A stretch of 11,506 bases of DNA. Source: an uncultured Clostridia bacterium. GTDB lineage: Bacteria > Bacillota > Clostridia > Christensenellales > CAG-917. The first letter of the stretch is position 1. Every line of letters begins with the position of its first letter. The notes beneath the pieces are model-generated. The model made no database searches. It was not told where the DNA came from and saw only the letters and a program-made list of their open reading frames with translations. Shown here piece after piece: positions 1-7,789 of this stretch. The translations under genes and the position numbers were made by a program. Where the stretch lies: assembly GCA_937881285.1 (NCBI GenBank), contig CALGEU010000376.1, positions 1-11,506 of the forward strand, written 5' to 3'.

Positions 1-71
1 AAAACGTGGACATCAAATCTATCGGCGAATGCGTGAACTTCTTCAAGACGTTCATCAGAGACTTCAAATAA
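1..71 (+). CDS. C-terminal end of an unidentified protein (partial)
   Basis: The reading frame that begins at base 3 runs 22 codons to a TAA at 69-71 and ends with the residues VNFFKTFIRDFK. The 5' part lies outside the window, so the product cannot be identified. Support for a real gene end is positional: the stop is followed 19 bp later by a canonical intrinsic terminator on the same strand, and no other frame explains that terminator. The overlapping frame from 29 to 235 would read through the terminator and is judged spurious. The tail is basic and aromatic with no motif I recognise. Confidence 0.6.
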   Translation, partial: NVDIKSIGECVNFFKTFIRDFK

Positions 72-90
72 AAAAACAAAACGACAAAAA

Positions 91-117
91 CGTACCGTTC
101 GCGGTGCGTTTTTCTTT
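91..117 (+). terminator. Rho-independent terminator
   Basis: A 7-bp stem (CGTACCG 91-97 with CGGTGCG 102-108, one T-G wobble) closes a TTCG loop and is followed at once by TTTTTCTTT. Five A residues at 86-90 precede the stem and can pair with the T run. It ends transcription of the upstream partial gene before the DHH operon promoter. Confidence 0.85.
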
Positions 118-164
118 GCCTGTAAACGCCATGAAAACAGCCAAAATCGCGGAAAAATCTGTTG

Positions 165-193
165 TTGACTATCTGCGTGTTCTGTGTTATTAT
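165..193 (+). promoter_or_regulatory. Sigma-A promoter with extended -10, for the DHH operon
   Basis: A -35 box TTGACT (165-170), a 17-bp spacer and a -10 box TATTAT (188-193) are present, and the spacer ends in TGT, giving an extended -10 (TGN). Transcription should start near 200, leaving a leader of about 98 nt before the ATG at 298. It lies just downstream of the terminator at 91-117, which fits a fresh transcription unit. Confidence 0.75.
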
Positions 194-199
194 TTACTA

Positions 200-297
200 C
201 TAAATATTATGAAAAACGAAAGAACGAAAGTCTAAATCGGCTCGTCGACGCCGAAACGGCGCAGAAATCGAACCGTTCTTTCAAAAGGTGAAACGAT
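200..297 (+). promoter_or_regulatory. Structured 5' leader of the DHH operon
   Basis: The predicted leader contains a perfect 9-bp long-range inverted repeat (GAAAGAACG 218-226 with CGTTCTTTC 274-282). Inside it are two mutually exclusive hairpins: TCGGC 237-241 with GCCGA 250-254, or CGCCG 249-253 with CGGCG 257-261. The long-range stem ends one base before the A run leading into the Shine-Dalgarno sequence AAAGGTG (284-290). This arrangement could tune translation or termination, but it matches no riboswitch class I recognise. The structure is visible in the sequence; any regulatory role is inferred. Confidence 0.4.
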
Positions 298-1245
298 ATG
301 ATAAGCAAAGCGTTTGACGCAATCAAAAAATACGACGTTATCGTCATACACCGCCACACCAACCCCGACGGAGACGCAATGGGCAGTCAAATCGGCTTGA
401 AGAAACTCATCGAGCACAACTTCCCCGACAAACGCGTGTACGCAGTCGGAGACGACCCGAGACGTTTTTCGTTTATGGACGGAAGCAAAATGGACGAGAT
501 AAGCGACGACGTATACGACGGCGCACTTGCAATCGTTCTCGACACTTCGGCAAAATCGCTCATAAGCGACGACCGTTATACCCTTGCCGACCTTCGCGTG
601 CGCATAGATCACCACATTTTCGTCGAAAATATCGCAGAAATCGACGTTGACGACACGAGTTTCGAGAGTTGTTGCGGTCTTGTGACCTATCTTGCGCGCG
701 AATGGGGGCTTGAAGTGCCCGTTGACGCCGCCAAAGCGCTTTTCACGGGGCTTGTGACGGACAGCGGAAGATTCCGCTATGACAGCACAACGCCGCGTAC
801 GTTCGATTTGGCGAGTTTTCTGTTGTCGAAAGGATTCAGCGCAACGAGCATATACAACGAGTTGTATCAGGACGAATTCAAAAACGTGAAACTGCGTGCG
901 GAATTTGTCACCGCAATACGCTTCACCGAGCACAACGTCGCATATATCTATTCCGACCTTGCGCGCGTTGCCGAAACGGGCATGGAAGCCCCTGCCGTAT
1001 CTCGCGGAATGGTCAACTGCATGGGCGAAATCAAAGGCGTTGACGTGTGGGTGAACTTCACCGAATGCGAACAAGGCGTGTTGTGCGAGATTCGCTCGAA
1101 AAATCGCAACATAAATCAGATTGCCGTCGCACACGGCGGTGGCGGACACCTAAAAGCAAGCGGAGCGACGCTCAAAGACAAGCAAGAAGCAATGGCGGTT
1201 CTTGACGAACTCGACGAACTGGCGGAAAAAGGAGAAACTATATGA
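298..1245 (+). CDS. DHH/DHHA1 phosphoesterase, NrnA-like (first of a tandem pair)
   Basis: This 315-residue protein has the family's usual length (B. subtilis NrnA is about 313). Members are Mn2+-dependent cytoplasmic enzymes that degrade nanoRNA or linear dinucleotides and often dephosphorylate 3'-phosphoadenosine 5'-phosphate. The N-terminal DHH domain shows metal ligands His20, Asp24 and Asp26 in HTNPDGDAMGS, Asp82 in LDTS, and the DHH signature at 104-106 (IDHHI), followed by TDSGRF at 154-159. The C-terminal DHHA1 domain carries the substrate-binding GGGGH at 280-284 and ASGAT. All expected catalytic residues are present. The ATG at 298 is preceded by AAAGGTG with 7-nt spacing. Its last 4 bases overlap the next gene's start (ATGA), implying translational coupling. 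The family assignment is firm; whether RNA fragments, pAp or cyclic-dinucleotide products are the real substrate cannot be read from sequence. Confidence 0.93.
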   Translation: MISKAFDAIKKYDVIVIHRHTNPDGDAMGSQIGLKKLIEHNFPDKRVYAVGDDPRRFSFMDGSKMDEISDDVYDGALAIVLDTSAKSLISDDRYTLADLRVRIDHHIFVENIAEIDVDDTSFESCCGLVTYLAREWGLEVPVDAAKALFTGLVTDSGRFRYDSTTPRTFDLASFLLSKGFSATSIYNELYQDEFKNVKLRAEFVTAIRFTEHNVAYIYSDLARVAETGMEAPAVSRGMVNCMGEIKGVDVWVNFTECEQGVLCEIRSKNRNINQIAVAHGGGGHLKASGATLKDKQEAMAVLDELDELAEKGETI

Positions 1246-2234
1246 CGGACAATTATCAAGCGAAAAAGGCTATTCTTGACAAAATCAAAGCGTATGACAA
1301 AATCATACTCACGCGCCATTTCCGCCCCGACGGAGACGCAATCGGCTCTACGAAAGGCTTGCAACGCATAATTGCACTGACTTATCCCCAAAAGAAAGTG
1401 CTTCTCATCAACGAAGACAGTTCGGAGTATCTTGCGTTTCTCGGCGGCGAAGACGCACCGATAAGCGACGAAGAATACAAGGACGCGCTCGTCATCGTGT
1501 GCGACACCGCCACCACCGATCGCATATCCAACAAGAAATTCGCACTCGGCAAAGAACTTGTCAAAATCGACCACCACATCGAAAGCGAACGCACGCAGTA
1601 CGGAGACCTTAAATGGGTTGAAGAAGAACGCTCTTCCCTTTGCGAAATGATTGCCGACTTCTACAACACTTTCAAAGACGAACTGGTCATCGACTCGCTC
1701 GCCGCTACCTATATCTTCACCGGCATGGTGACCGACACGGGCAGATTCAAATTCAGCAGCGTAAACGGCGAAACCATGCGACTTGCAGGTCTCATGCTCG
1801 ATCAAGGCATCGACACCGAGTGGGTGTATGCAAATCTCAATCTCGACGAGTTTGAAGTGCTGAAATTCGAGTCATACGTCTACAAAAAGATGAAAGTCAC
1901 CCAAAACGGAGTTGCATATATCTACGTGGACAAGAAAATGCAAAAGAAATTTGCCCTGTCCAACGAGCAGGCAAGCAACGTTGTGAGCTATCTTGACGGC
2001 ATCAAAGGCAGCATTGCCTGGCTTGCGTTCATAGAAAACAGCGACGGAAGCATTCGCGTGCGCCTGCGCTCGAGATTTATGACGATAAACACGCTTGCCG
2101 AAAAATACAACGGTGGCGGACACGACCGCGCCTGCGGCGCAACCGTCCACAGCAAGAAAGAGATGAAAAACATGCTTCTCGACGCCGACAAAATGGTCCA
2201 CGACTTCAAAGCAACAAATACGAAATGGTTGTGA
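1242..2234 (+). CDS. DHH/DHHA1 phosphoesterase, NrnA-like (second of a tandem pair)
   Basis: This 330-residue paralogue of the preceding gene has the same layout: His26, Asp30 and Asp32 in HFRPDGDAIGS, Asp88 in CDTA, DHH at 110-112, TDTGRF at 164-169, and the DHHA1 motif GGGH at 291-294 followed by ACGAT. The active site appears intact, so it should be a working Mn2+ phosphoesterase on short oligonucleotides or pAp. The start is set by AAAGGAG at 1228-1234 with 7-nt spacing, placed inside the upstream gene. The two proteins are clearly homologous but diverged throughout (for example Ala-Ser-Gly versus Ala-Cys-Gly after the GGGH motif), so the duplication is old and the substrates may differ. 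Possible arrangements are two enzymes with separate substrates or a heterodimer; sequence alone does not decide. A terminator lies 72 bp downstream. Confidence 0.92.
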   Translation: MTDNYQAKKAILDKIKAYDKIILTRHFRPDGDAIGSTKGLQRIIALTYPQKKVLLINEDSSEYLAFLGGEDAPISDEEYKDALVIVCDTATTDRISNKKFALGKELVKIDHHIESERTQYGDLKWVEEERSSLCEMIADFYNTFKDELVIDSLAATYIFTGMVTDTGRFKFSSVNGETMRLAGLMLDQGIDTEWVYANLNLDEFEVLKFESYVYKKMKVTQNGVAYIYVDKKMQKKFALSNEQASNVVSYLDGIKGSIAWLAFIENSDGSIRVRLRSRFMTINTLAEKYNGGGHDRACGATVHSKKEMKNMLLDADKMVHDFKATNTKWL

Positions 2235-2306
2235 TACTCAAATAAAAACAATCACAATAAGCACACAATAAGCAATTAAATCTAAATTGAATAACCTTTA
2301 CAAAAC

Positions 2307-2345
2307 CAAAGCCCCGCAGAAATACGGGGCTTTGATTTGATTGCA
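2307..2345. terminator. Terminator between convergent genes, probably bidirectional
   Basis: A perfect 10-bp stem (CAAAGCCCCG 2307-2316 with CGGGGCTTTG 2325-2334) encloses an 8-nt loop. On the plus strand it is followed by ATTTGATTTGATT. On the minus strand the stem is followed by GTTTTGTAAAG. T richness on both sides and its place between the plus-strand DHH pair and the minus-strand lipoprotein cluster suggest it stops transcripts from both directions. The remaining intergenic bases 2235-2306 and 2346-2368 show nothing else I can support. Confidence 0.8.
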
Positions 2346-2368
2346 TTAGTCTCAATATAAAGCACTTA

Positions 2369-5300
2369 TTATGCTTCCAAATAATAAATAACAATTTTTG
2401 CTATTTGTCCGTTCTTGGAAGATACTTGTGAGATATTGAAGAAAGAACCACCTTCCGTAGACTCAACAGTAAGAGTACCATTACCTTTTTGGCTAGTTCC
2501 ATCTGTATGAGCTTCAAGTTTCGCTTCTGTGAAAATTTGTGCATAATACATTGCACTTCCAGAACCACCAGAAGTAGTAGTAACTTCAATTTTCTTAATT
2601 GTACCATTAATTGCAGTCTTATTCGCAATGAATCCAGATTTAGATTTAAGGAACAAATAACCATTATTCTGTTGTGCATTCAAGTAAGAATATGTTACTC
2701 CATCAGCAACAAATTCTTTCACATTTGAAGCGTCTGCCGTTGAAACAATATCAGCATATCCAGCACTAAAATCTAGCGTGATAGTTTGAAGTTCTGTAGA
2801 TTTCGCTTCAAATGCAACTGTAATGATTGTGTCTGCTGTGATTGTGAGCTCAAAGGAAGTTTTGCCTGCAACGGAAGTGTCCGCTTCACCTTCACCGATG
2901 GTGTAAGATGCAAGCTTAAATCCTTCTGCGGGTTCAACAGTGACTGTGATTTTGGTGTCTGCGTCAACTTTGCTGCCGCTTTCGACAACGGTTTCACCTG
3001 CTTTGACAGAAGTGATTGTTCCGTTTTCACCTGCACTGTATGTCACGGTGTATTGAGAAACGCTTGCAACGACTTTCAAAGAAACGGTTGTAGATTTGCC
3101 GCCTGCCTTGACGGTGATGACAACATCACCTGCCGCAACACCGGTCACAACACCGTTTTCGTCGACGGTTGCTTTTGTTTCATCGGAAGACTCAAACGTG
3201 ATGTTTCCAACGGTTGCCGCCATAAAGTTGGGGTTGATTGCCGCTGTGATGGTTGCGGTTTCTCCGACAACAACTTCACTCTTATCTGCTTCTGCAGAAA
3301 CGTTCCACACAACTTCAATTTGGTCTGCACTGGAAACTGCAAGTTGTGCTGCATTGTACCAACCAACGTTTACGTTTGTGAGATTTATGACGTTGCCTGC
3401 TTGCAAATTGCTAAGAACTGCTGCATTGAGCGCATCTGCATCGCCTTTTTCAACACGGACGGTGACGTTTGTATCGCCGAGTTTGAAAGTAAGACTGCCG
3501 CCCTTGCTGTTGTTTGCGGTGCCACTTACATACACAAGACCACTCACGCTGACAAGTTTTGCCGCATCGTTTGCAACAAGTGCTTTGTAGCCTGCTTCGT
3601 CAAGAACTTTTGCAGAAATAACGGTTTCCGTGTCTTTGACTTCGACGACAACCGCATTTTTCATTTGCATAAGACCGTTGTATTCGTCTTTAGATCCAGC
3701 AAGTGTAACTTGTTTGCCGACTTCAACGCCTGCAAGTTTGGTTACATAAACGTAGAGTGCATTGCCTTCTGCGTCTTGGATCCACGTTGCTTTGCTATCG
3801 ATGTTGGTTACGATACCGACAACGGTACCATTAGTTCCGTCTGCCAATGCTTTGAATTCTGCAATGGTCAAAATCTTGTTGACTACAGCGGTGATGTTTG
3901 CATCGTCGGTGAGAATGACTTTGTAGGTTCCGTCGGTTTCTGCGGTGATAGTTGCGTCACCGTTCTTCACTGCGGAGAGAACATAACCGTTTTCAACAGA
4001 GACGGTAATTACGAGTTCGGTACCTTTGTTGAGAGCCGCACCGCTTTCAACAGCGGATTCACCGTTCATAACGGAAATGGTTGCGCCGGTGACGTTGGTA
4101 ATTGCGACGGTATATGTCGGGATGGTTGCCGTGATTGTGATCGGGAATTCTTTTATAAGAGCCGCTTCAGTGCTTCCTGCAAGAGAAATGGTTGCAATGA
4201 GAGTCAATTGAACGTCGGTTTCGGGTTTAACGACTGTTGCGTTTGCGCCGTCAATCGTCAATGCCGTGATGCCATCTTCTTTGATGCTCCATGCAATCGT
4301 AGTGCCGTTGATGCCTTCGGTGATGAGAGTGAAGCTGTCGGAGAATTCCGTGCCACCTTCTGCCGTGACAGAAGTCAATGCTTCTTTTGCTTCGGCAAGT
4401 TTTTCTGCATCGGTCTTTTCTCTTTCAGTGATTCTCACGGTTTGGATGGTGAGATACTTGTTGGTGTTGAATCCACGAACATAACCGTAGATATCAACTT
4501 CTTTACCAAACAAGTTTTCGTCTGCAACGGATGACGGTGCATAAACGCTGATAATTTGGTTGTAAGTGCCTGCGGTTGCTCCTGCCGTGCCTGCGCTTAC
4601 ATAGTCACCGTTTTTGTAAAGAATGGTGCCTGTGATCTTGTAGAATTTGCCGGTCATGTCAACAATAGAAGTTGCGCTGAGACCTGCAAGATCGATTTCG
4701 GATGCTTTAAGTTCGGTTGCTTGCGGATAGGTGTATTCTTCACCTTCTGCTTTAGTAAGTTTTTCAACGCTGATCGTGCCAAGTTGCGGAACACCGGAAT
4801 TGACCGCTCTTGTTGCGACGATTTTCACTTTGTCGCCGACTGCAACGTCAAATTTGTTGTAGCTGAACACTGCACCTGTTGCGTCTGCAAATACAAACGA
4901 GCCTGCTTTGCTGTCTTCTGCGTCTGCAACGATGAAACCTGTAAGAACATACACTTCGTCACCGGTGCTCTTTGCAAGAAATTCTGCAACGGTCACTGCG
5001 GTGCCGACATTGAGAGTTATTGTGAATTCTTTCGTGTCGGAAACGGTCGTATCGGTTGCGTGAGTGAGAGTTGCGGTGAGAGTCACGGTTCCGTCTTCTG
5101 TGAACGTGTAGGTGACTTTGCCGTTTTCAATTGCTGCGATTTCAGAACTTGCTGCCCATGCAATTTTGACATCGGGATAAACGGTGTCTTGTGTGGGAAG
5201 AGTGAAAGTGCTGCCACTGCCGTTGATCTTAGTGTCGATTGCGAGTCTGCCCTTCACGTCTGCAATTTGACCTGCAGGATCTCTTTCGGGTGCTTCTTGT

Positions 5301-6343
5301 TCAACTGCTGCATCGGTGGTGATGACTTGGATATAGAATGCTCCGTTGTAAACGGTTGCCATACCTTTGACAGTTGCATATTTGCCGTTGAGTGCCGCAA
5401 AACCGTCTTTGAAAGCTTTGGTCTCTTCATCGGAGAGCATATTGTCGGAAGAAGAAACACGGAGATAAGACTTGGTTGCGCCGATTGAGAAATAGTAATA
5501 ACTGCTTGCAGTGTCAATGTCGCCGATGATGACATTCTTGATTTCAACGGGCATATACGCTTTCTTGGTCAAGTTTTCGTCTTTCATGTCCGCTGCTGCC
5601 GCAAAGATATCGGTGATGTCTGCAAATTCGATCGTGGTGCTGTCGTCGAGAACCGTGAACGTTGCATTCTTCACTTCGTGAGTGCCGTTGTAGATATCCT
5701 TCGTGCCGGTGACTTGAACGGTCATACCGATAGCAAGGTTGGGATACGTCGTGAGCGGATCTTCGGTGAGAGAATAAACGTAATAACCGCCGTCATTGTC
5801 ATAAATGTACATGCAGTTGTATTTGTCACCGGTGGACTTTGAAGAGATGCTTGTCACTTTGCCTTTGACGATGACTGCTTCGTCTTTGGCTTTGCTCATA
5901 TACTCTGCCCAGGTGAGTTCTCTCCACTTCGGAACGGTCAGATTGTATTCAAGTTTTACGTTGTGGTCTCCGTCCTTGATGGTTGCGGTCAACGTATAGT
6001 TGATATCCTGAGACGCTTTTTCGGGAACTTGAATCGTGACTTTGTCGGTTCCTGGAACAACTGTGATGCTGGTTTCTTCGCCTTCGGTCAAGACTGTGAC
6101 AGTCCATTCGATATCATGGAACACGCCGGCATTTGCACCGGGGACTTTCACAACAAGATCAAAATTGCTCGGAGTAGTCGGTCCAAGCTCCTTATAGATC
6201 GACTTCAGGTAGCTCTTTGCATTTTCAAGGCTGCTCATGTCATACTGGTTGTTCTTTTTGTCGCAAGCGACAAAAGCAGTAAGGCACATAACAAGCACGA
6301 GAACGCACACAAGGACCGCTCTGAAATTAAAAGCCTTTTTCAT
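2369..6343 (-). CDS. Giant modular surface lipoprotein with repeated Ig-like and OB-like domains
   Basis: This 1324-residue exported lipoprotein has a signal peptide at 1-26 and a lipid-anchored Cys27 (AFVAC). By eye the mature part reads: Ig-like (atrophied bacterial Ig type) about 36-140; OB-like pair 143-345; Ig-like 354-445; OB-like pair 450-640; Ig-like 645-740; InlB B-repeat-like 742-824; OB-like pair 825-1012; BIG_2 domain 1013-1093; second InlB B-repeat-like 1097-1180; and an unassigned beta-rich C-terminal module 1185-1324. The OB copies at about 157 and 840 share the pattern V-x-G-x-VT-x-I-x-SK and, later, KD-x-YNG with KNA. No catalytic motif is visible, so a scaffold, adhesin or ligand-binding role is likely. 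The start has AAAGGAG at 6352-6358 (8-nt spacing). It lies 48 bp downstream of the nuclease gene and is probably co-transcribed. The last module is markedly AT-richer than the rest. Export and anchoring are firm; domain borders are approximate and the ligand is unknown. Confidence 0.85.
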   Translation of the reverse strand: MKKAFNFRAVLVCVLVLVMCLTAFVACDKKNNQYDMSSLENAKSYLKSIYKELGPTTPSNFDLVVKVPGANAGVFHDIEWTVTVLTEGEETSITVVPGTDKVTIQVPEKASQDINYTLTATIKDGDHNVKLEYNLTVPKWRELTWAEYMSKAKDEAVIVKGKVTSISSKSTGDKYNCMYIYDNDGGYYVYSLTEDPLTTYPNLAIGMTVQVTGTKDIYNGTHEVKNATFTVLDDSTTIEFADITDIFAAAADMKDENLTKKAYMPVEIKNVIIGDIDTASSYYYFSIGATKSYLRVSSSDNMLSDEETKAFKDGFAALNGKYATVKGMATVYNGAFYIQVITTDAAVEQEAPERDPAGQIADVKGRLAIDTKINGSGSTFTLPTQDTVYPDVKIAWAASSEIAAIENGKVTYTFTEDGTVTLTATLTHATDTTVSDTKEFTITLNVGTAVTVAEFLAKSTGDEVYVLTGFIVADAEDSKAGSFVFADATGAVFSYNKFDVAVGDKVKIVATRAVNSGVPQLGTISVEKLTKAEGEEYTYPQATELKASEIDLAGLSATSIVDMTGKFYKITGTILYKNGDYVSAGTAGATAGTYNQIISVYAPSSVADENLFGKEVDIYGYVRGFNTNKYLTIQTVRITEREKTDAEKLAEAKEALTSVTAEGGTEFSDSFTLITEGINGTTIAWSIKEDGITALTIDGANATVVKPETDVQLTLIATISLAGSTEAALIKEFPITITATIPTYTVAITNVTGATISVMNGESAVESGAALNKGTELVITVSVENGYVLSAVKNGDATITAETDGTYKVILTDDANITAVVNKILTIAEFKALADGTNGTVVGIVTNIDSKATWIQDAEGNALYVYVTKLAGVEVGKQVTLAGSKDEYNGLMQMKNAVVVEVKDTETVISAKVLDEAGYKALVANDAAKLVSVSGLVYVSGTANNSKGGSLTFKLGDTNVTVRVEKGDADALNAAVLSNLQAGNVINLTNVNVGWYNAAQLAVSSADQIEVVWNVSAEADKSEVVVGETATITAAINPNFMAATVGNITFESSDETKATVDENGVVTGVAAGDVVITVKAGGKSTTVSLKVVASVSQYTVTYSAGENGTITSVKAGETVVESGSKVDADTKITVTVEPAEGFKLASYTIGEGEADTSVAGKTSFELTITADTIITVAFEAKSTELQTITLDFSAGYADIVSTADASNVKEFVADGVTYSYLNAQQNNGYLFLKSKSGFIANKTAINGTIKKIEVTTTSGGSGSAMYYAQIFTEAKLEAHTDGTSQKGNGTLTVESTEGGSFFNISQVSSKNGQIAKIVIYYLEA
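6256..6275 (-). repeat. Palindromic lipobox sequence, copy 1
   Basis: TTTTGTCGC (6256-6264) and GCGACAAAA (6267-6275) form a perfect 9-bp inverted repeat with a 2-nt centre. It encodes the FVACDKK segment around the lipobox Cys of the giant lipoprotein. The 25-bp stretch 6251-6275 differs at one base from 9225-9249 in the binding-protein gene. Confidence 0.7.
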
Positions 6344-6375
6344 TTTTGCTTCTCCTTTATAATATTGTTTTTGTT

Positions 6376-6381
6376 ATTATA
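6376..6381 (-). promoter_or_regulatory. Possible -10 element upstream of the giant lipoprotein
   Basis: A perfect TATAAT on the minus strand lies in the 48-bp gap after the nuclease stop, and would give a leader of about 26 nt. Upstream only a poor -35 (TTGTGG, 15-bp spacing) can be found, so read-through from the nuclease gene may be the main route. It may be a minor internal promoter or chance in AT-rich DNA. Confidence 0.25.
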
Positions 6382-6391
6382 TAAGGCGTGG

Positions 6392-7765
6392 TTATGCCAC
6401 AACCGTTATATCGTTTGCAGAAAACACTTTCACTTGATATCCGTTGAAATATGCAACAAAACCTTTAACGTTTATGACTTTGTTTTTATATGCAGATTCA
6501 GTGATAATGTTTTTGTCGGCGTCGCGAAGAACGGTTGTACGAATTGTGATCGTAACGCCGTCTTGCGTTTTGCACGTGAGAGTCATCGCACCGTTTGATG
6601 CGGACTCTTCGTTTGATGTCGTATAAACTTTCGTGACCGTAAGTCCTTCAAGCGATACGCTGGAATCCATGATGAGTTCCGGATATTTAACACTCTTTTC
6701 GACAATTTCATCGTCTTCTTCGAATTCAACGGTGAGAAGTGTTTCGTTTGCAAACTTCGCAGCGTCAATCGATTGATAAGACGGAGTGTATTTCTGGTCG
6801 TCAAGAAGTTTGATGTTGTTGGGATCGTCGGGCTGGAATTCTCTATACTGCATACCCGAAACCTGATAGGTTTTGCCGGTTTCATAATACTGAACGGTTC
6901 CCACGATACGCACGTGATTGCCGACAGACAATATCTCAAGTCCGCCACCGCTCATGCTGAATCCGTAATAGCAGAACATACCATAATAGAGTCCGGTGTC
7001 AGGATCCGCGTCAACGCTTTCAACGTATACGGAGTTCGATCCGGTATCTCTTGCAACGATTCCTTCAAACGCAACTTTTTTGTTGTTATATTCTGTGATG
7101 TTGCATCTCAATTCTTTCAAAGAGACATTGATTGCTTCTCCGACATAAAGTTCCGGATCGGCAACGCCCGAGAAAACGTTGAGTTTTTGCTTTTGTGCCT
7201 GGTTGAGCGCCGCAACGGCAGTTGTACCATAACGGTTTTGGCTGGTGTTTGATGCGAGCGCAAGCCCGTTTTGCAAAATTTCAACGTTGAGATTGCGATA
7301 ATCCGCATCAGCCGACGGCTTGTACCACACCCATGTGAGATATCTGCTGCCGGTGGAATCCGCTTCCCAACTCGAACCGTCTGCTTCTATGACGATTGAG
7401 GCTGCACTTTGGAGTTTCTCTTTCGTAAATCTGGACGCTTTGTGTCCGTATGCTTCGATTTTACCCGTAGATTCGGGAGTGTTGATTGCAAGATAACGCG
7501 CTTTCAACATGCCGCCGGGAATAACACTGCTGTCAACGTAGAAATGCGTTGTGTCGCCGTCGACATAACTCTTGACTTTTACATCGATGAATTTTGCCGT
7601 CGTTGAGTTCAAATCAAGTTTGAGTTGGCTTACGTAGTCAACAGGAGTAAACGGCTGTTCTCCACTGTCGCCGTTATCACCCGAGTCGTCGCCGCATGCG
7701 ACAAGACAGCACGCCAGCAATGCTACGAGCAACAATATTGAGATTGTCGTAATAAACTTCTTCAT
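6392..7765 (-). CDS. Secreted thermonuclease-type (SNase) lipoprotein with OB-like C-terminal domains
   Basis: This 457-residue lipoprotein has a signal peptide at 1-23 and lipobox LVAC with Cys24, followed by an acidic Gly/Asp/Ser linker. Residues about 58-172 form a staphylococcal nuclease fold: Asp71 in VDGDT, Arg90, the motif INTPES (95-99) with Glu98, then EAYGHKASRFT, Arg141, and LQNGLALA at 164-171. These match S. aureus nuclease Asp21, Arg35, Glu43 and Arg87. The usual Ca2+ ligand Asp40 is Asn95 here. Family members cut DNA and RNA with Ca2+. Two OB-like domains follow (about 213-325 and 345-457), recalling surface nucleases such as B. subtilis YhcR, which also combines OB and SNase domains. 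The start has only a modest Shine-Dalgarno (GGAAAG, 8-nt spacing). It sits between the binding-protein gene and the giant lipoprotein, which points to action on extracellular nucleic acid at the cell surface. Confidence 0.88.
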   Translation of the reverse strand: MKKFITTISILLLVALLACCLVACGDDSGDNGDSGEQPFTPVDYVSQLKLDLNSTTAKFIDVKVKSYVDGDTTHFYVDSSVIPGGMLKARYLAINTPESTGKIEAYGHKASRFTKEKLQSAASIVIEADGSSWEADSTGSRYLTWVWYKPSADADYRNLNVEILQNGLALASNTSQNRYGTTAVAALNQAQKQKLNVFSGVADPELYVGEAINVSLKELRCNITEYNNKKVAFEGIVARDTGSNSVYVESVDADPDTGLYYGMFCYYGFSMSGGGLEILSVGNHVRIVGTVQYYETGKTYQVSGMQYREFQPDDPNNIKLLDDQKYTPSYQSIDAAKFANETLLTVEFEEDDEIVEKSVKYPELIMDSSVSLEGLTVTKVYTTSNEESASNGAMTLTCKTQDGVTITIRTTVLRDADKNIITESAYKNKVINVKGFVAYFNGYQVKVFSANDITVVA

Positions 7766-7789
7766 AAAAGAATCTTTCCGTTTTCCCTA

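Noticed and set aside
29..235. Plus-strand 68-codon frame at the start of the window
   Set aside because: It would be translated through the intrinsic terminator at 91-117 and the promoter at 165-193, has no Shine-Dalgarno, and its low-complexity sequence resembles no protein.
232..1149. Minus-strand open frame of 305 codons opposite the first DHH gene
   Set aside because: The plus strand holds an intact DHH/DHHA1 protein with all motifs, a promoter and a ribosome site; the antisense frame has none of these.
2786..4534. Plus-strand open frame of 582 codons opposite the giant lipoprotein gene
   Set aside because: It is Cys/Asn/Phe-rich with no recognisable domain and mirrors the codon pattern of the minus-strand gene, which lacks codons that would give stops on the other strand. 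The minus-strand frame has a signal peptide, a ribosome site and clear domains.
2369..6343. Catalytic domain (nuclease, protease or glycosidase) in the giant lipoprotein
   Set aside because: I looked for HxH, DxD, HEXXH, SNase and endonuclease I-type motifs and saw none; the protein appears to be made only of beta-rich binding modules.
6388..6400. Small GTGG/CCAC inverted repeat at the nuclease stop codon
   Set aside because: A 4-bp stem without a T tract is expected by chance and does not support a terminator between the nuclease and giant lipoprotein genes.
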